From the NCBI GenBank assembly GCA_001689495.1, contig LUJS01000024.1:15966-79965 (forward strand): a stretch of DNA of 64,000 nt. The letters run 5' to 3'. This document shows, piece by piece, positions 48,001 through 55,612 of the stretch. Positions within the stretch are counted from its first letter, which is position 1. Each line of letters begins with the position of its first letter. The notes below the pieces were generated by a model that was not told the DNA's origin, did no database searches, and worked only from the letters and a program-made list of their open reading frames with translations. Origin of the DNA: Bacteroidales bacterium M8. Its GTDB lineage: Bacteria > Bacteroidota > Bacteroidia > Bacteroidales > Muribaculaceae. Made by a program: the position numbers and the translations under genes.

Positions 48001-48179
48001 GGTTGCTCCCGCTATTGTTCGCATCAGGCCCCGGCTCGGCGGCAAGGCGCGACATCGGCACGGGCGTATTCTTCGGCATGTCGGTGGCCATAACCGTCGG
48101 CATCGTGTTCGTGCCGTTCTTCTTTGTCACCGTCCACCGTCTCAATGAAAGACTCAAGAGAAAATCACTCAAAAAATGA
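45063..48179 (+). CDS. RND family multidrug efflux pump, HAE-1 type
   Basis: 1038 residues, normal for AcrB-like pumps. Twelve membrane helices with two large periplasmic loops. The proton-relay Asp pair is in IGIVVDDAIVVVENV of TM4. The N-terminus (FFLEHPVFSIVVSIVIFVVG) and the QYPQIVPPVVKI segment are typical of the Hydrophobe/Amphiphile Efflux-1 family. It exports drugs, bile salts or detergents with its adaptor and channel. Coupled by 4-nt overlaps at both ends. Confidence 0.96.
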   Translation: MSMQKNFFLEHPVFSIVVSIVIFVVGAIGLALLPVDQYPQIVPPVVKITASYPGADAMTVTQAVATPIEQELNGTPGMIYMSSSSSNSGGFSALVTFDIDTDPELAAVDIQNRIKKAESRLPAEVVQNGISVSKETASRLMTITILSDDPKFDEVYLSNYTTLNVIDPIRRIPGVGSVGNVGGRYYAMQIWVEPDKLADLGLTVKDIQNALKDQNRESAAGVLGQAPVTDIDVTMPIIARGRLSTVGEFEEIVLRATANGSLIRLKDVARISLEASSYATESGINGGNAAVVNVNMLPGANAMEVADAVKAELAVIAEGFPSGISYEIPFDMTTYIQESIHHVYRTFFEALLLVIVVVFLSLQNWRSTLIPVIAVPISLVGTFGVMLMFGYSLNMLTLLGLILAIGIVVDDAIVVVENVDRIMNSERISPYEATAKAMKNLGSALIAMSLVLCAVFVPVSFLPGITGQLYRQFTVTIAVSVVISTIVALTLTPVMCSKLLRPARREKKARMFRLIDYWLGRGNRVYCNTISRALRHPLRMYGAFGLAIVFIVIMNYFMPRSFMSQEDQGYFTVELELPEGATIERTRTVTERAMAYLMADPDVDHVLNVTGSSPRVGTNQAHAQLTVILKPWDERETGDIAEVRTRILEALSAYPESKAYVFTPAIIPGLGTSGGFEMVLEARGDATYTDLQQAVDTIRKYAATCAAVGSLSSSMQADIPQLYYDVDRDRAKMLGIPVSDIFSTMKAFTGSIYVNDFNMFNRIYRVYIQAEAPYRSRKDNLNLFFVKSADGVMVPVSSLGTSRYTTGAGTIGRFNMFNSATISGEASPGYSTGQAMDALESIVREKLPSNIGVEWSGLSYQQKHEGGGTAMVLGLVFLFVFLFLAALYESWSVPLAVILSLPVAGVGAYLGIWICGLENNIYFQIGLVMLVGLVAKNAILIVEFAKEQTDKGVDAVRASLNAARLRFRPIVMTSLAFMLGLLPLLFASGPGSAARRDIGTGVFFGMSVAITVGIVFVPFFFVTVHRLNERLKRKSLKK

Positions 48180-49576
48180 ACCACAACATGCGCAACATCT
48201 TCATATCGGCCATATCTCTGGCCATGACACTCGCCTCCTGCTCGGGCACTCGCGGCCTCGTGACACCGAGGCTCGATGACATGCCGGCATCATTCACTCC
48301 GGGCACCGACCCCGTCGCCGACTCCATGTCAATCGCCGACATGGCTTGGTGGGAAATATATTCCGACTCGACCCTGAGGCATCTGATGCGCACGGCTCTC
48401 GATGACAACCGTGACCTGCTCAAGGCCGCATCGAGGGTCGAACAGGCCCGCCTGCAATACGGAATAGCGCGTGCCGATCTCCTGCCGACGGTAGGCGTGA
48501 ACATAGGCTACTCGCACGAGACAAATGACTATAACGGCAGCGGAACGACGAAAGACCCCGAATTCGACCTGAAGCTCCCCGTGACTTGGGAGATGAACCT
48601 GATGGGCTCACTGATACACGCTCGCAAAGGTGCCGGGGCAAGATTCGCGGCTACGGCAGAAGACTATAGGGCAATGCGCATGACGTTGATCGCCGACGTG
48701 GCATCGGCATATTTCACGCTCAGGTCATTGACCGAGGAACTCTTGATAGTCCGTCAGACAATGAGGACCCGTGCCGAGTCGCTCGAGCAGGCCAGACTGA
48801 GATTCGAGGGGGGACTGACGCCCGAGACCGTCTATCAGCAGGCCAAGGTGGAATATTCGTCGGCCGCCGCACTCATTCCGGGTCTCGAGCAGAGGGTCAT
48901 GGCGTCGCGCAATGCCCTTGCGTTGCTCACGGGTCACTATCCGACCGACACGCTCTTTGCCGGGGGGAGTGTCGAGGTGATGGACACGCCTTCGGGACCA
49001 TTGCCTACGGGATTCCCTTCGAGCCTGCTGAAACGCCGACCCGACCTGCGGGCATCCGAGCTGAGACTGCGCGCCACGATGTCTGACGTGGGCGAGAAGT
49101 GGGCCGACAGATTCCCGTCGCTGAGAATCTCGCTGACTCCGGGATTCGAGAACGACGGCCTGACACGACTGCTCAAGTCGCCTTTCACATACATTGCCGC
49201 AACCGTCGCGGGCCCGGTGGTCGACTTCGGACGACGCAAGAAACAATGGCTCATCGCACGACAGAATTACGAACAGGCGCGTCTTGATTACGAAAAGAAC
49301 GTGATGACGGCATTCACCGAAGTCAGCACGGCCATCGACGCACTCGCCCACAGCCGCGAGGCCCGTGCAAGACAGACCGACCTGCGTGATGCGGCGGCCA
49401 AATACGTGCAACTGGCCCGTGTGCAATATCGCGGAGGCACACTGAGCTACATCGACGTGCTTGACGCCCAGCGTCGGTATTTCGATGCCCGCATAGCCCT
49501 GAACCGCGCAATCCTGTCAGAGAGTCTCGCGCTCGTAAGCCTCTACAAGACTCTCGGCGGCGGGTGGACCGAATGA
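48176..49576 (+). CDS. RND outer-membrane channel lipoprotein (NodT/OprM type)
   Basis: 466 residues with lipobox LASC (about Cys20-22), as in OprM-type channels. Two tandem OEP domains of long alpha-helices (e.g. RTALDDNRDLLKAASRVEQA) with short beta strands. It supplies the outer-membrane tunnel of the tripartite pump. The ATG overlaps the pump stop (ATGA); a start at 48188 (MRNIF) is equally possible. Confidence 0.94.
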   Translation: MNHNMRNIFISAISLAMTLASCSGTRGLVTPRLDDMPASFTPGTDPVADSMSIADMAWWEIYSDSTLRHLMRTALDDNRDLLKAASRVEQARLQYGIARADLLPTVGVNIGYSHETNDYNGSGTTKDPEFDLKLPVTWEMNLMGSLIHARKGAGARFAATAEDYRAMRMTLIADVASAYFTLRSLTEELLIVRQTMRTRAESLEQARLRFEGGLTPETVYQQAKVEYSSAAALIPGLEQRVMASRNALALLTGHYPTDTLFAGGSVEVMDTPSGPLPTGFPSSLLKRRPDLRASELRLRATMSDVGEKWADRFPSLRISLTPGFENDGLTRLLKSPFTYIAATVAGPVVDFGRRKKQWLIARQNYEQARLDYEKNVMTAFTEVSTAIDALAHSREARARQTDLRDAAAKYVQLARVQYRGGTLSYIDVLDAQRRYFDARIALNRAILSESLALVSLYKTLGGGWTE

Positions 49577-49588
49577 CCGGCCTCTCCC

Positions 49589-49696
49589 CTACCTTGACAG
49601 CCTGCGGTATTGGAGGTCGAGGGTGTCGTAGCGGCGTGTGGAGTCGCAATGCTCGACGAGGCCGAGAGGACGTGCGAGGGGTATGGAGTCGACCTT
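49589..49696 (-). other. In-frame continuation of the DUF362 gene after an amber codon
   Basis: Directly after the TAG at 49697-49699 the same frame stays open for 35 codons to a TAG at 49589-49591, just 12 nt from the converging efflux gene. The residues (KVDSIPLARPLGLVEHCDST and on) look like the expected C-terminus of the family, which has SGTVY then a Pro/Gly stretch, LG, and VEHW-like residues. So the gene was originally about 406 codons. Confidence 0.7.
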
Positions 49697-50809
49697 CTAG
49701 ACCGTGCCGCTGGGAGTGGCGGGTATGGTGGCGGCCTCGACAAGATACTCGTCGCAATAGTTGAAGCTGCCGAATTCGGGCCATTCGTATATGAGCAGGT
49801 CCATGCCGACGGCGTCGACGGCCAGCGGGTCTTGCGAGGCTATGATCGAACATGCCCAGTCGCCGTTGAAGGGTGCCTTCTGCCATTTGGGCGAGGGTGC
49901 GCCGTTGACGTCGCGCGACCCGTATGTGCCGTCTATGAGGTAGAGCACGCATTTGCCGCCCAAGTCGGGATGCGCGATGAAGTCGACGAAGGTCTTGTAT
50001 CCGGGCTTGCCGTGACGTTTGTCGGGGCTGAAGTTGTTGTGTGCGTTCTGTCGCCACATCAGCGATATGTCGGTGGCTCCATACCAGTTTTTGGCGGTGA
50101 GCGTCACGCCGGGACCCTTGTGGGTCTTGAGCAGGGCGCTGTTGATGACATAGTCGGCATCGGCAATGCAGCGGGCCACGCCGCGGGCCATGCGTCCGTT
50201 GTCTGCCGAATAGGCAATGCGGTCGGGATAGTATTCGCATTTCTCGCGTCCGTCACCGCCGATGTTGTCGACCATTCGCACTCGGGGAAACTCGCGGTGT
50301 ATCTTGTCGTAGATGCTGTCGGTGATGGCGCGGCTGGGTTCGCAGACGATGATGTCGTCCTGCGAGACTCCGCCACCGTTGACCAGCGACCGCACGAGGG
50401 CGAGGGTGACGAAGGGGGATGAATTGAGCTCGATGGTGTCGCGGTGGGTGATGGCGTTGTTGAGGTTGAGCTTTATGGCTATTTTCCTGCCGGGACGGTA
50501 CCCTTTGTCGGCACGTCCGAGCCTCTTGTCGAGGTCAGTGAAGAGAAGGTCCCATCCGCCGAGTATGTCGACGGCCTCGGTGACCATGCGGTCGGCGAGA
50601 GTCTGGTCATTCCAGCGGTCCTCGACCCACAGGCCGGTCTCGCCATCCCATGCGGCGACGCCCGGTGCATGAATCCACGCCACCTGTCCGGGATGTGCTC
50701 CGACGGGAGTGCCCAGCGGCTTGTTGGGTTCGAGAAAGAGCTTGGGGCCCTGAGCCATAAGAATGATTGTCGTGAACAGGAATATTAAAACAGTCGAAAT
50801 ACGTGTCAT
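49697..50809 (-). CDS. DUF362 domain protein, truncated by in-frame TAG
   Basis: 370 residues to the first stop. Signal peptide at the N-terminus (ends LMAQG, about 20). DUF362 core with RKIAIKLNLN (about 105-115), DDIIVCEPSRA, and the LKTHKGPGVTLTAKNWYG block (about 230-250). Function of the family is not firmly known. The frame stops at TAG just where SGTV should be followed by Tyr; 35 family-like codons continue afterwards. This is a nonsense mutation, a readthrough site or a sequence error. Its ATG lies 5 nt after the AlkD-like stop. Confidence 0.8.
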   Translation of the reverse strand: MTRISTVLIFLFTTIILMAQGPKLFLEPNKPLGTPVGAHPGQVAWIHAPGVAAWDGETGLWVEDRWNDQTLADRMVTEAVDILGGWDLLFTDLDKRLGRADKGYRPGRKIAIKLNLNNAITHRDTIELNSSPFVTLALVRSLVNGGGVSQDDIIVCEPSRAITDSIYDKIHREFPRVRMVDNIGGDGREKCEYYPDRIAYSADNGRMARGVARCIADADYVINSALLKTHKGPGVTLTAKNWYGATDISLMWRQNAHNNFSPDKRHGKPGYKTFVDFIAHPDLGGKCVLYLIDGTYGSRDVNGAPSPKWQKAPFNGDWACSIIASQDPLAVDAVGMDLLIYEWPEFGSFNYCDEYLVEAATIPATPSGTV

Positions 50810-50814
50810 GGCGG

Positions 50815-51549
50815 TTATTTGAGGTTAAGGTAATGCAGTCTGAGAGGTTCGGGGAATCGCTCGATGGCATAGCGCAACATGGTGCGGGGCATGGTGCGGG
50901 CGTGACGGTCGAGAAACGGCGTTATGCGCTCTTCGCCTCCACGCTTGGCCACCTCGCGCAGCATCCATCCGGTGGCCTTGTGCATCAGGTCGTGGGAGTG
51001 GCTGACCAGTTTTTCGGCGAGGCGCAGGGTGTCGTCATATTCGCCCGCCCGGATTATAGTCCAAGTCGATACGATTGCCACGCGCTGGTGCCAGAGCGAG
51101 CCGTGCATGTCGGCAAGGCTGTCGAGCAGGTGCCTCTCCTCGGGATACGACACAAGCCAATCGCCGAGTATCTTGGGTGCTATGACATCGACGAGGTCCC
51201 AGTTGTTGCCGCGTTCTATCAGCGAGAGATAGAGGTCGACGGCATGGCGCATCTCAACGCTGTCGCGGCGTCTGCGGGCACGGGAATAGAGGTCGACCAG
51301 CAGCAGGAATCCTGCAAGACGCAGCTCGTGATGAGGCGAGGCCGTGAGTCGGCGCACGTCATCGTAGTCGGCTCCCTTCGAGTAAGTCCTGACGACAGAC
51401 CTCGTCACGGGCACCCGTATGCCCAGAAACAGGTCACCCTCGCCATAATCGCCCGGTCCGGTCTTGAAGAATCGGGCCAGATGTGCGACCTGTGCCGGGT
51501 CTGACAGCGAGTGGAGTTCGCGTTCTATCTGCTCTGAAGATGTGATCAT
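50815..51549 (-). CDS. DNA alkylation repair protein (AlkD-like HEAT-repeat glycosylase)
   Basis: 244 residues of helical HEAT-like repeats. AlkD-family features: GIRVPVTRSVVRTY near 45-58, NNWDLVDVIAPKILG near 115-130 (Trp-Asp-Asp type active-site region), and HDLMHKATGWMLREVAKR near 185-203. It likely removes N3- or N7-alkylated purines. It is the first gene of a pair with DUF362, with a promoter of leaderless geometry. Confidence 0.9.
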   Translation of the reverse strand: MITSSEQIERELHSLSDPAQVAHLARFFKTGPGDYGEGDLFLGIRVPVTRSVVRTYSKGADYDDVRRLTASPHHELRLAGFLLLVDLYSRARRRRDSVEMRHAVDLYLSLIERGNNWDLVDVIAPKILGDWLVSYPEERHLLDSLADMHGSLWHQRVAIVSTWTIIRAGEYDDTLRLAEKLVSHSHDLMHKATGWMLREVAKRGGEERITPFLDRHARTMPRTMLRYAIERFPEPLRLHYLNLK

Positions 51550-51553
51550 GATG

Positions 51554-51585
51554 CAAAATTAGCAAATCCCCTCAAATCAGGCAAG
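51554..51585 (-). promoter_or_regulatory. Promoter of alkD-like gene, leaderless geometry
   Basis: CTTG (51582-51585), 20 nt, TAATTTTG (51554-51561) on the minus strand. The -7 box ends 4 nt before the ATG, so the transcript would start at or beside the start codon. Confidence 0.6.
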
Positions 51586-51589
51586 AGAA

Positions 51590-51624
51590 AAGGCCGTCCA
51601 CCCCTTCACGGGGAGAACGGCCCG
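51590..51624 (-). terminator. Terminator of the EF-G2 gene
   Basis: GGCCGT...ACGGCC outer stem with a CCCC/GGGG inner stem (51592-51622), followed on the minus strand by TTTT. It lies 28 nt after the EF-G2 stop and overlaps the next promoter region. Confidence 0.8.
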
Positions 51625-51651
51625 AGCTGTATTTCAAAATGAATGACTACA

Positions 51652-53811
51652 TTATTCGTCAGCCTGTGCCTTCTCGGCATAGTCCTTGAGGAGCTTGTCC
51701 TGAACATCCGAGGGAACGAGCTCGTATGAGGCAAACTTCATTGTGAATGCCGAGCGTCCGCCGGTGATCGACGACAGCGCGGTCGAGTAGGAGCCCATCT
51801 CCTTGAGGGGCACCTTGGCGATGATCTTCTCGAATCCGTTGTCGCTCTCCATGCCCATGATGATGGCACGGCGACCCTGAAGGTCGCTCATGACGTCACC
51901 CATCACGTCCGAGGGCACCATCACCTCGACGTCATAGACGGGCTCGAGCACCTTGGGCCCGGCGTTGCGGAATGCCTCGGAGAAGGCGTTGCGGCCTGCG
52001 AGACGGAACGAGATTTCGTTGGAGTCTACCGGGTGCATCTTGCCGTCGTATATGCAGACGCGGACGTCGCGGGCATACGAGCCGGTGAGGGGACCCTGCT
52101 CCATGCGGTCCATGAGGCCCTTGACGATGGCGGGGATGAAACGCGCGTCGATGGCACCGCCGACGATGCAGTTGTGCACCACGAGCTTGCCGCCCCACGA
52201 CAGGGGTATCTCCTGAGTGTCGCGGACGCTCATCTTGTATTCCTGATTGCCGAAACGGTACGTATCGGGCACGGGCGAACCCTCGGTATAGGGCTCGACG
52301 ATGAGATGAACCTCGCCGAACTGTCCGGCGCCACCCGACTGTTTCTTGTGGCGATAGTCAGCGCGCGATGCCTTGGTGATGGTCTCGCGATAGGGTATGC
52401 GGGGCTCCTCGAAGATGATGGGGAGCTTGTCGTTGTTCTCGACACGCCACTTGAGGGTGCGCAGGTGGAACTCGCCCTGACCCGACAGGATGGTCTGCTT
52501 GAGCTCCTTTGACTGCTCGACAACCCACGTGGGATCCTCCTCGTGCATGCGGGTGAGGATGGTCATGAGTTTCTCGGAATCGCTCTCGGTGACGGGGCGG
52601 ATGGCACGGCGATACTTGGGCTCGGGGAAGCGGATGAAGTCAAACGAGTACTCGCAGTCCTTGGCATCGAGCGTATTGCCCGTGCGGACATCCTTGAGCT
52701 TGACGGTGGCGCCGATGTCGCCTGCACAGAGCTTGTCGACCTGTGTCTTGATGCTGCCGCAGACGCAATAGAGCTGGGCGATGCGCTCGCGCGAGCCACG
52801 AGTCACGTTCTCGAGGTCTACGCCGGGCGTGAGCGTGCCGGACATTACCTTGAAGTAGCTGACCTCGCCGATGTGGGGCTCGACCGTGGTCTTGAAGAAA
52901 TAGAGCGAGAGCGGACCGTTGCTGTCGGGCTTGACCTCGGTGCCGTCTGCCGCTACGGGTGCGGGCATGTCCTCGACGAAGGGTACGACATTGCCGAGGA
53001 ACTCCATCATGCGGCGCACGCCCATGTCCTTGGCGGCGCTGACGCAGAATACGGGATAGATCGAGCGGTCCACGAGGCCCTTGCGGATGCCTTCGCGCAT
53101 CTCGTCTTCGGTAAGGTGGCCCTCTTCGAAGAACTTGTCCATGAGGGTCTCGTCATTCTCGGCTGCGGCCTCGACGAGTGCCTGATGCAGCTCGAGCGCG
53201 CGGGGCATCTCTGACTCGGGAATCTCCTCGATGACGGGTACGCCGCCGTCGGGACCCCACGAATATTTCTTCATCAGCAGCACGTCGATCATGGCGTTGA
53301 AGCCTGCTCCGCACTGGAGGGGATACTGAATGGCCACGATCTTGTTGCCGAAATGCTCGCGCATCTGCTCCATGACGTTCTCATAGTCGGCCTTGTCGCC
53401 GTCGAGCTGGTTGAGGGCGAAGATGACGGGCTTCTTGAGCTTCTGAGTGGTGCGGAAGATGTTCTGTGTTCCGACCTCGACGCCATATTGCGAGTTGATG
53501 AGGATGAGGCCGGTGTCGGTGACATTGAGGGCGGTGATGGCGTTGCCGACAAAGTCATCGGCACCCGGGCAGTCTATCACATTGAGTTTCTTGCCGAGGA
53601 ATTCGGCATAGAACACGGTCGAGAAAACCGAGTATCCGTATTCCTTCTCGACGGGGAACGAGTCGGATACGGTGTTTTTGGCTTCGATTGTGCCACGGCG
53701 TTTTATCACTCCACACTCGTAAAGCATCGACTCGGCGAGTGTGGTTTTTCCGGAGCCCTTGCTGCCGAGCAGGGCAATGTTTTTAATCTCGTTGGTTTGA
53801 TAGACTTTCAT
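51652..53811 (-). CDS. Elongation factor G paralogue (EF-G2)
   Basis: 719 residues with EF-G domain order: G domain (1-265), domain II, III, IV and V. The G motifs depart from EF-G: G1 is GSKGSGKTT (16-24) rather than the usual GHIDAGKTT form, G3 is DCPGADDF (80-87) with Ala84 where EF-G has the catalytic His of DTPGH, and G4 is NQLDGD for NKxD. Bacteroides thetaiotaomicron has an EF-G2 paralogue reported to support translocation without GTP hydrolysis and to matter in the gut; the missing His here fits that class. Monocistronic. Confidence 0.9.
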   Translation of the reverse strand: MKVYQTNEIKNIALLGSKGSGKTTLAESMLYECGVIKRRGTIEAKNTVSDSFPVEKEYGYSVFSTVFYAEFLGKKLNVIDCPGADDFVGNAITALNVTDTGLILINSQYGVEVGTQNIFRTTQKLKKPVIFALNQLDGDKADYENVMEQMREHFGNKIVAIQYPLQCGAGFNAMIDVLLMKKYSWGPDGGVPVIEEIPESEMPRALELHQALVEAAAENDETLMDKFFEEGHLTEDEMREGIRKGLVDRSIYPVFCVSAAKDMGVRRMMEFLGNVVPFVEDMPAPVAADGTEVKPDSNGPLSLYFFKTTVEPHIGEVSYFKVMSGTLTPGVDLENVTRGSRERIAQLYCVCGSIKTQVDKLCAGDIGATVKLKDVRTGNTLDAKDCEYSFDFIRFPEPKYRRAIRPVTESDSEKLMTILTRMHEEDPTWVVEQSKELKQTILSGQGEFHLRTLKWRVENNDKLPIIFEEPRIPYRETITKASRADYRHKKQSGGAGQFGEVHLIVEPYTEGSPVPDTYRFGNQEYKMSVRDTQEIPLSWGGKLVVHNCIVGGAIDARFIPAIVKGLMDRMEQGPLTGSYARDVRVCIYDGKMHPVDSNEISFRLAGRNAFSEAFRNAGPKVLEPVYDVEVMVPSDVMGDVMSDLQGRRAIIMGMESDNGFEKIIAKVPLKEMGSYSTALSSITGGRSAFTMKFASYELVPSDVQDKLLKDYAEKAQADE

Positions 53812-54013
53812 TATCTACTGAAGGAGAGTTTTTGAGGGGTGATGGTATAGTTTAACTAAAGTAAGAAGGCCTTTGCGGCGGCAAGGTTGAAGGCCCTGTG
53901 CCGAAAAGCGTCCGCAAAGTAGTGAATATTTTTCAATCGTCATCGCATTTTTGATGTGTTATAAAACATAAAACTCAATTTTTATCATAATTTATAAAAA
54001 ATCCGGTCTGCCT

Positions 54014-54045
54014 ATTGCGGCAAGAAGGTATTTTTATTAAATTTG
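54014..54045 (+). promoter_or_regulatory. Promoter of the sugar-modification / nuclease / mnmE run
   Basis: ATTG (54014-54017), 20 nt, TAAATTTG (54038-54045), 10 nt before the ATG at 54056. The remainder of the 244-nt gap to EF-G2 is AT-rich with no other clear gene. Confidence 0.55.
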
Positions 54046-54055
54046 CATCTTGTCT

Positions 54056-54472
54056 ATGGAAAAGAATAAACCCCAAATCATCACATTGCCCAAAATCTGC
54101 GACCCCAGAGGCAATCTGACATTCGTAGAGGGCGAACGCCACATGCCGTTCGAGATAGCCCGCGTCTACTGGACATACGATGTCCCGTCCGGCGAGGTGC
54201 GCGGAAGCCATTCGCACCATGTGGCCGAGGAACTGATCATCGCGACGAGCGGCAGTTTCAACGTCAATCTGTTTGACGGCGTGCGCTCGGAGACATTCAC
54301 GCTCAACCGTCCCTATCACGGGCTGTATGTCCCGCCGGGTTACTGGAGGACACTCGACAATTTCTCTTCGGGAAGCGTCTGCATGGTGTTGACTTCGATT
54401 CCATATAGCGAGGACGACTATGTCAGAGACTATAACGAGTTCATGAAACTGGCAGCTCAGGGCAAACAATGA
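54056..54472 (+). CDS. Sugar 3,4-ketoisomerase-like cupin (FdtA/QdtA family)
   Basis: 138 residues from ATG 54056 (a TTG two codons upstream is less likely). WxcM-like cupin: ICDPRGNLTFVEG at the start, HSHHVAEELIIATSGSFNV with the catalytic His, and LYVPPGYWRTLDNFS. These enzymes isomerise dTDP-4-keto-6-deoxyglucose to a 3-keto sugar. The stop overlaps the aminotransferase start (ATGA), so both act in sequence to give a dTDP-3-amino-3,6-dideoxyhexose. Confidence 0.85.
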   Translation: MEKNKPQIITLPKICDPRGNLTFVEGERHMPFEIARVYWTYDVPSGEVRGSHSHHVAEELIIATSGSFNVNLFDGVRSETFTLNRPYHGLYVPPGYWRTLDNFSSGSVCMVLTSIPYSEDDYVRDYNEFMKLAAQGKQ

Positions 54473-55605
54473 AGCACTATCCGTTTCTCGACCTCGGCGA
54501 GCTCAACAGACCCTATATGGCAGAACTGGCCGAGGCTGCCGTCAGAGTGATTAATTCAGGCAGATATATAGGAGGCCCCGAGGTTGAAAGTTTCGAGAAA
54601 TCGCTCGGCACGATGCTCGGCACGCCATACGTCATAGCCGTCAGCAACGGTCTGGACGCGCTCAGGCTCATACTCCGCTCTTACATCGAGCTCGGTCGCC
54701 TCGACAAGGGCGACGAGGTGCTGGTGCCGGCCAATACATACATAGCTTCAGTGCTTGCCATCACCGACGCCGGCCTGAGACCCGTGCTTGTCGAGCCCGA
54801 CATCCGCACAATGAACATCGACCCACGCAAGGCACGCGAGGCCGTCACCGTAAGGACCCGCGCCATAATGCCGGTGCATCTCTACGGGCGCGTGGCTTGG
54901 GACGAAGAGATGGCATCACTGGTCAAGGAAAGAAATCTGATCGTGGTCGAGGACTGCGCACAGGCTATAGGCGCTCGTGCCACCACAGCCGGCCTGTTCG
55001 GCTCGGTCATGGCCGGGGCCCTCGGCCATGCAGGTGCGTTCAGCTTCTATCCCACCAAAAACACCGGAGCTCTGGGCGATGCCGGAGCCGTGGCAACTCA
55101 CGACGAGGAGCTGGCCAAGACCGCAAGGGCTCTTGCCAACTATGGCTCGGACCGCAGATACCATAATATATATTGTGGATTCAACTGCCGCATGGATCCG
55201 ATACAGGCGGCGATGCTGAACGTGAAACTGCCCTATGCCGAGCGCGAGAACGCCGACCGGTTTGCTCGCGCACTGGCATACTCGCGCACCATAGACCGAG
55301 ACGACGTGGTGACTCCGCTGATGTCGCCCGCCGTGACGGATTGCGTCTGGCACCAGTATGTGATAAGGGTGCTCGGCGGCAAGCGCGACCTGATGCAACG
55401 TCTGCTCAAGGCCGAGGGGGTTGACACCGACATACACTATGCCGTGCCTCCGCATCTCCAGCCATGCTACTCATCGCTCCCCCACTCTCCCCTGCCTGTT
55501 ACCGAAAGGCTTGCGTCCGAAATCCTCAGCCTGCCCATAGCGGGTGGCATTACGGTAGAAGACGCCGCCAACATTGCAAGAATAATCAACAATATAAAAA
55601 TCTGA
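54469..55605 (+). CDS. DegT/DnrJ/EryC1 family sugar aminotransferase
   Basis: 378 residues, fold-type I PLP enzyme. N-terminal FLDLGELNRPYMAEL, SNGLDALRLILRS, DCAQAIGA and the PLP lysine in FSFYPTKNTGALGDAGA (about K196). Adjacent to the ketoisomerase, it resembles FdtB/QdtB, which aminates the 3-keto sugar using glutamate. The nucleotide-sugar precursor genes and an acyltransferase are not nearby, so they must be encoded elsewhere. Confidence 0.9.
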   Translation: MKHYPFLDLGELNRPYMAELAEAAVRVINSGRYIGGPEVESFEKSLGTMLGTPYVIAVSNGLDALRLILRSYIELGRLDKGDEVLVPANTYIASVLAITDAGLRPVLVEPDIRTMNIDPRKAREAVTVRTRAIMPVHLYGRVAWDEEMASLVKERNLIVVEDCAQAIGARATTAGLFGSVMAGALGHAGAFSFYPTKNTGALGDAGAVATHDEELAKTARALANYGSDRRYHNIYCGFNCRMDPIQAAMLNVKLPYAERENADRFARALAYSRTIDRDDVVTPLMSPAVTDCVWHQYVIRVLGGKRDLMQRLLKAEGVDTDIHYAVPPHLQPCYSSLPHSPLPVTERLASEILSLPIAGGITVEDAANIARIINNIKI

Positions 55606-55612
55606 TTTCCGG

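Noticed and set aside
49697..49699. Pyrrolysine or recoded TAG in the DUF362 gene
   Set aside because: Several genes in the window (e.g. lplA-side and efflux genes) use ordinary stops, no pyl genes are seen, and TAG also ends the extended frame itself.
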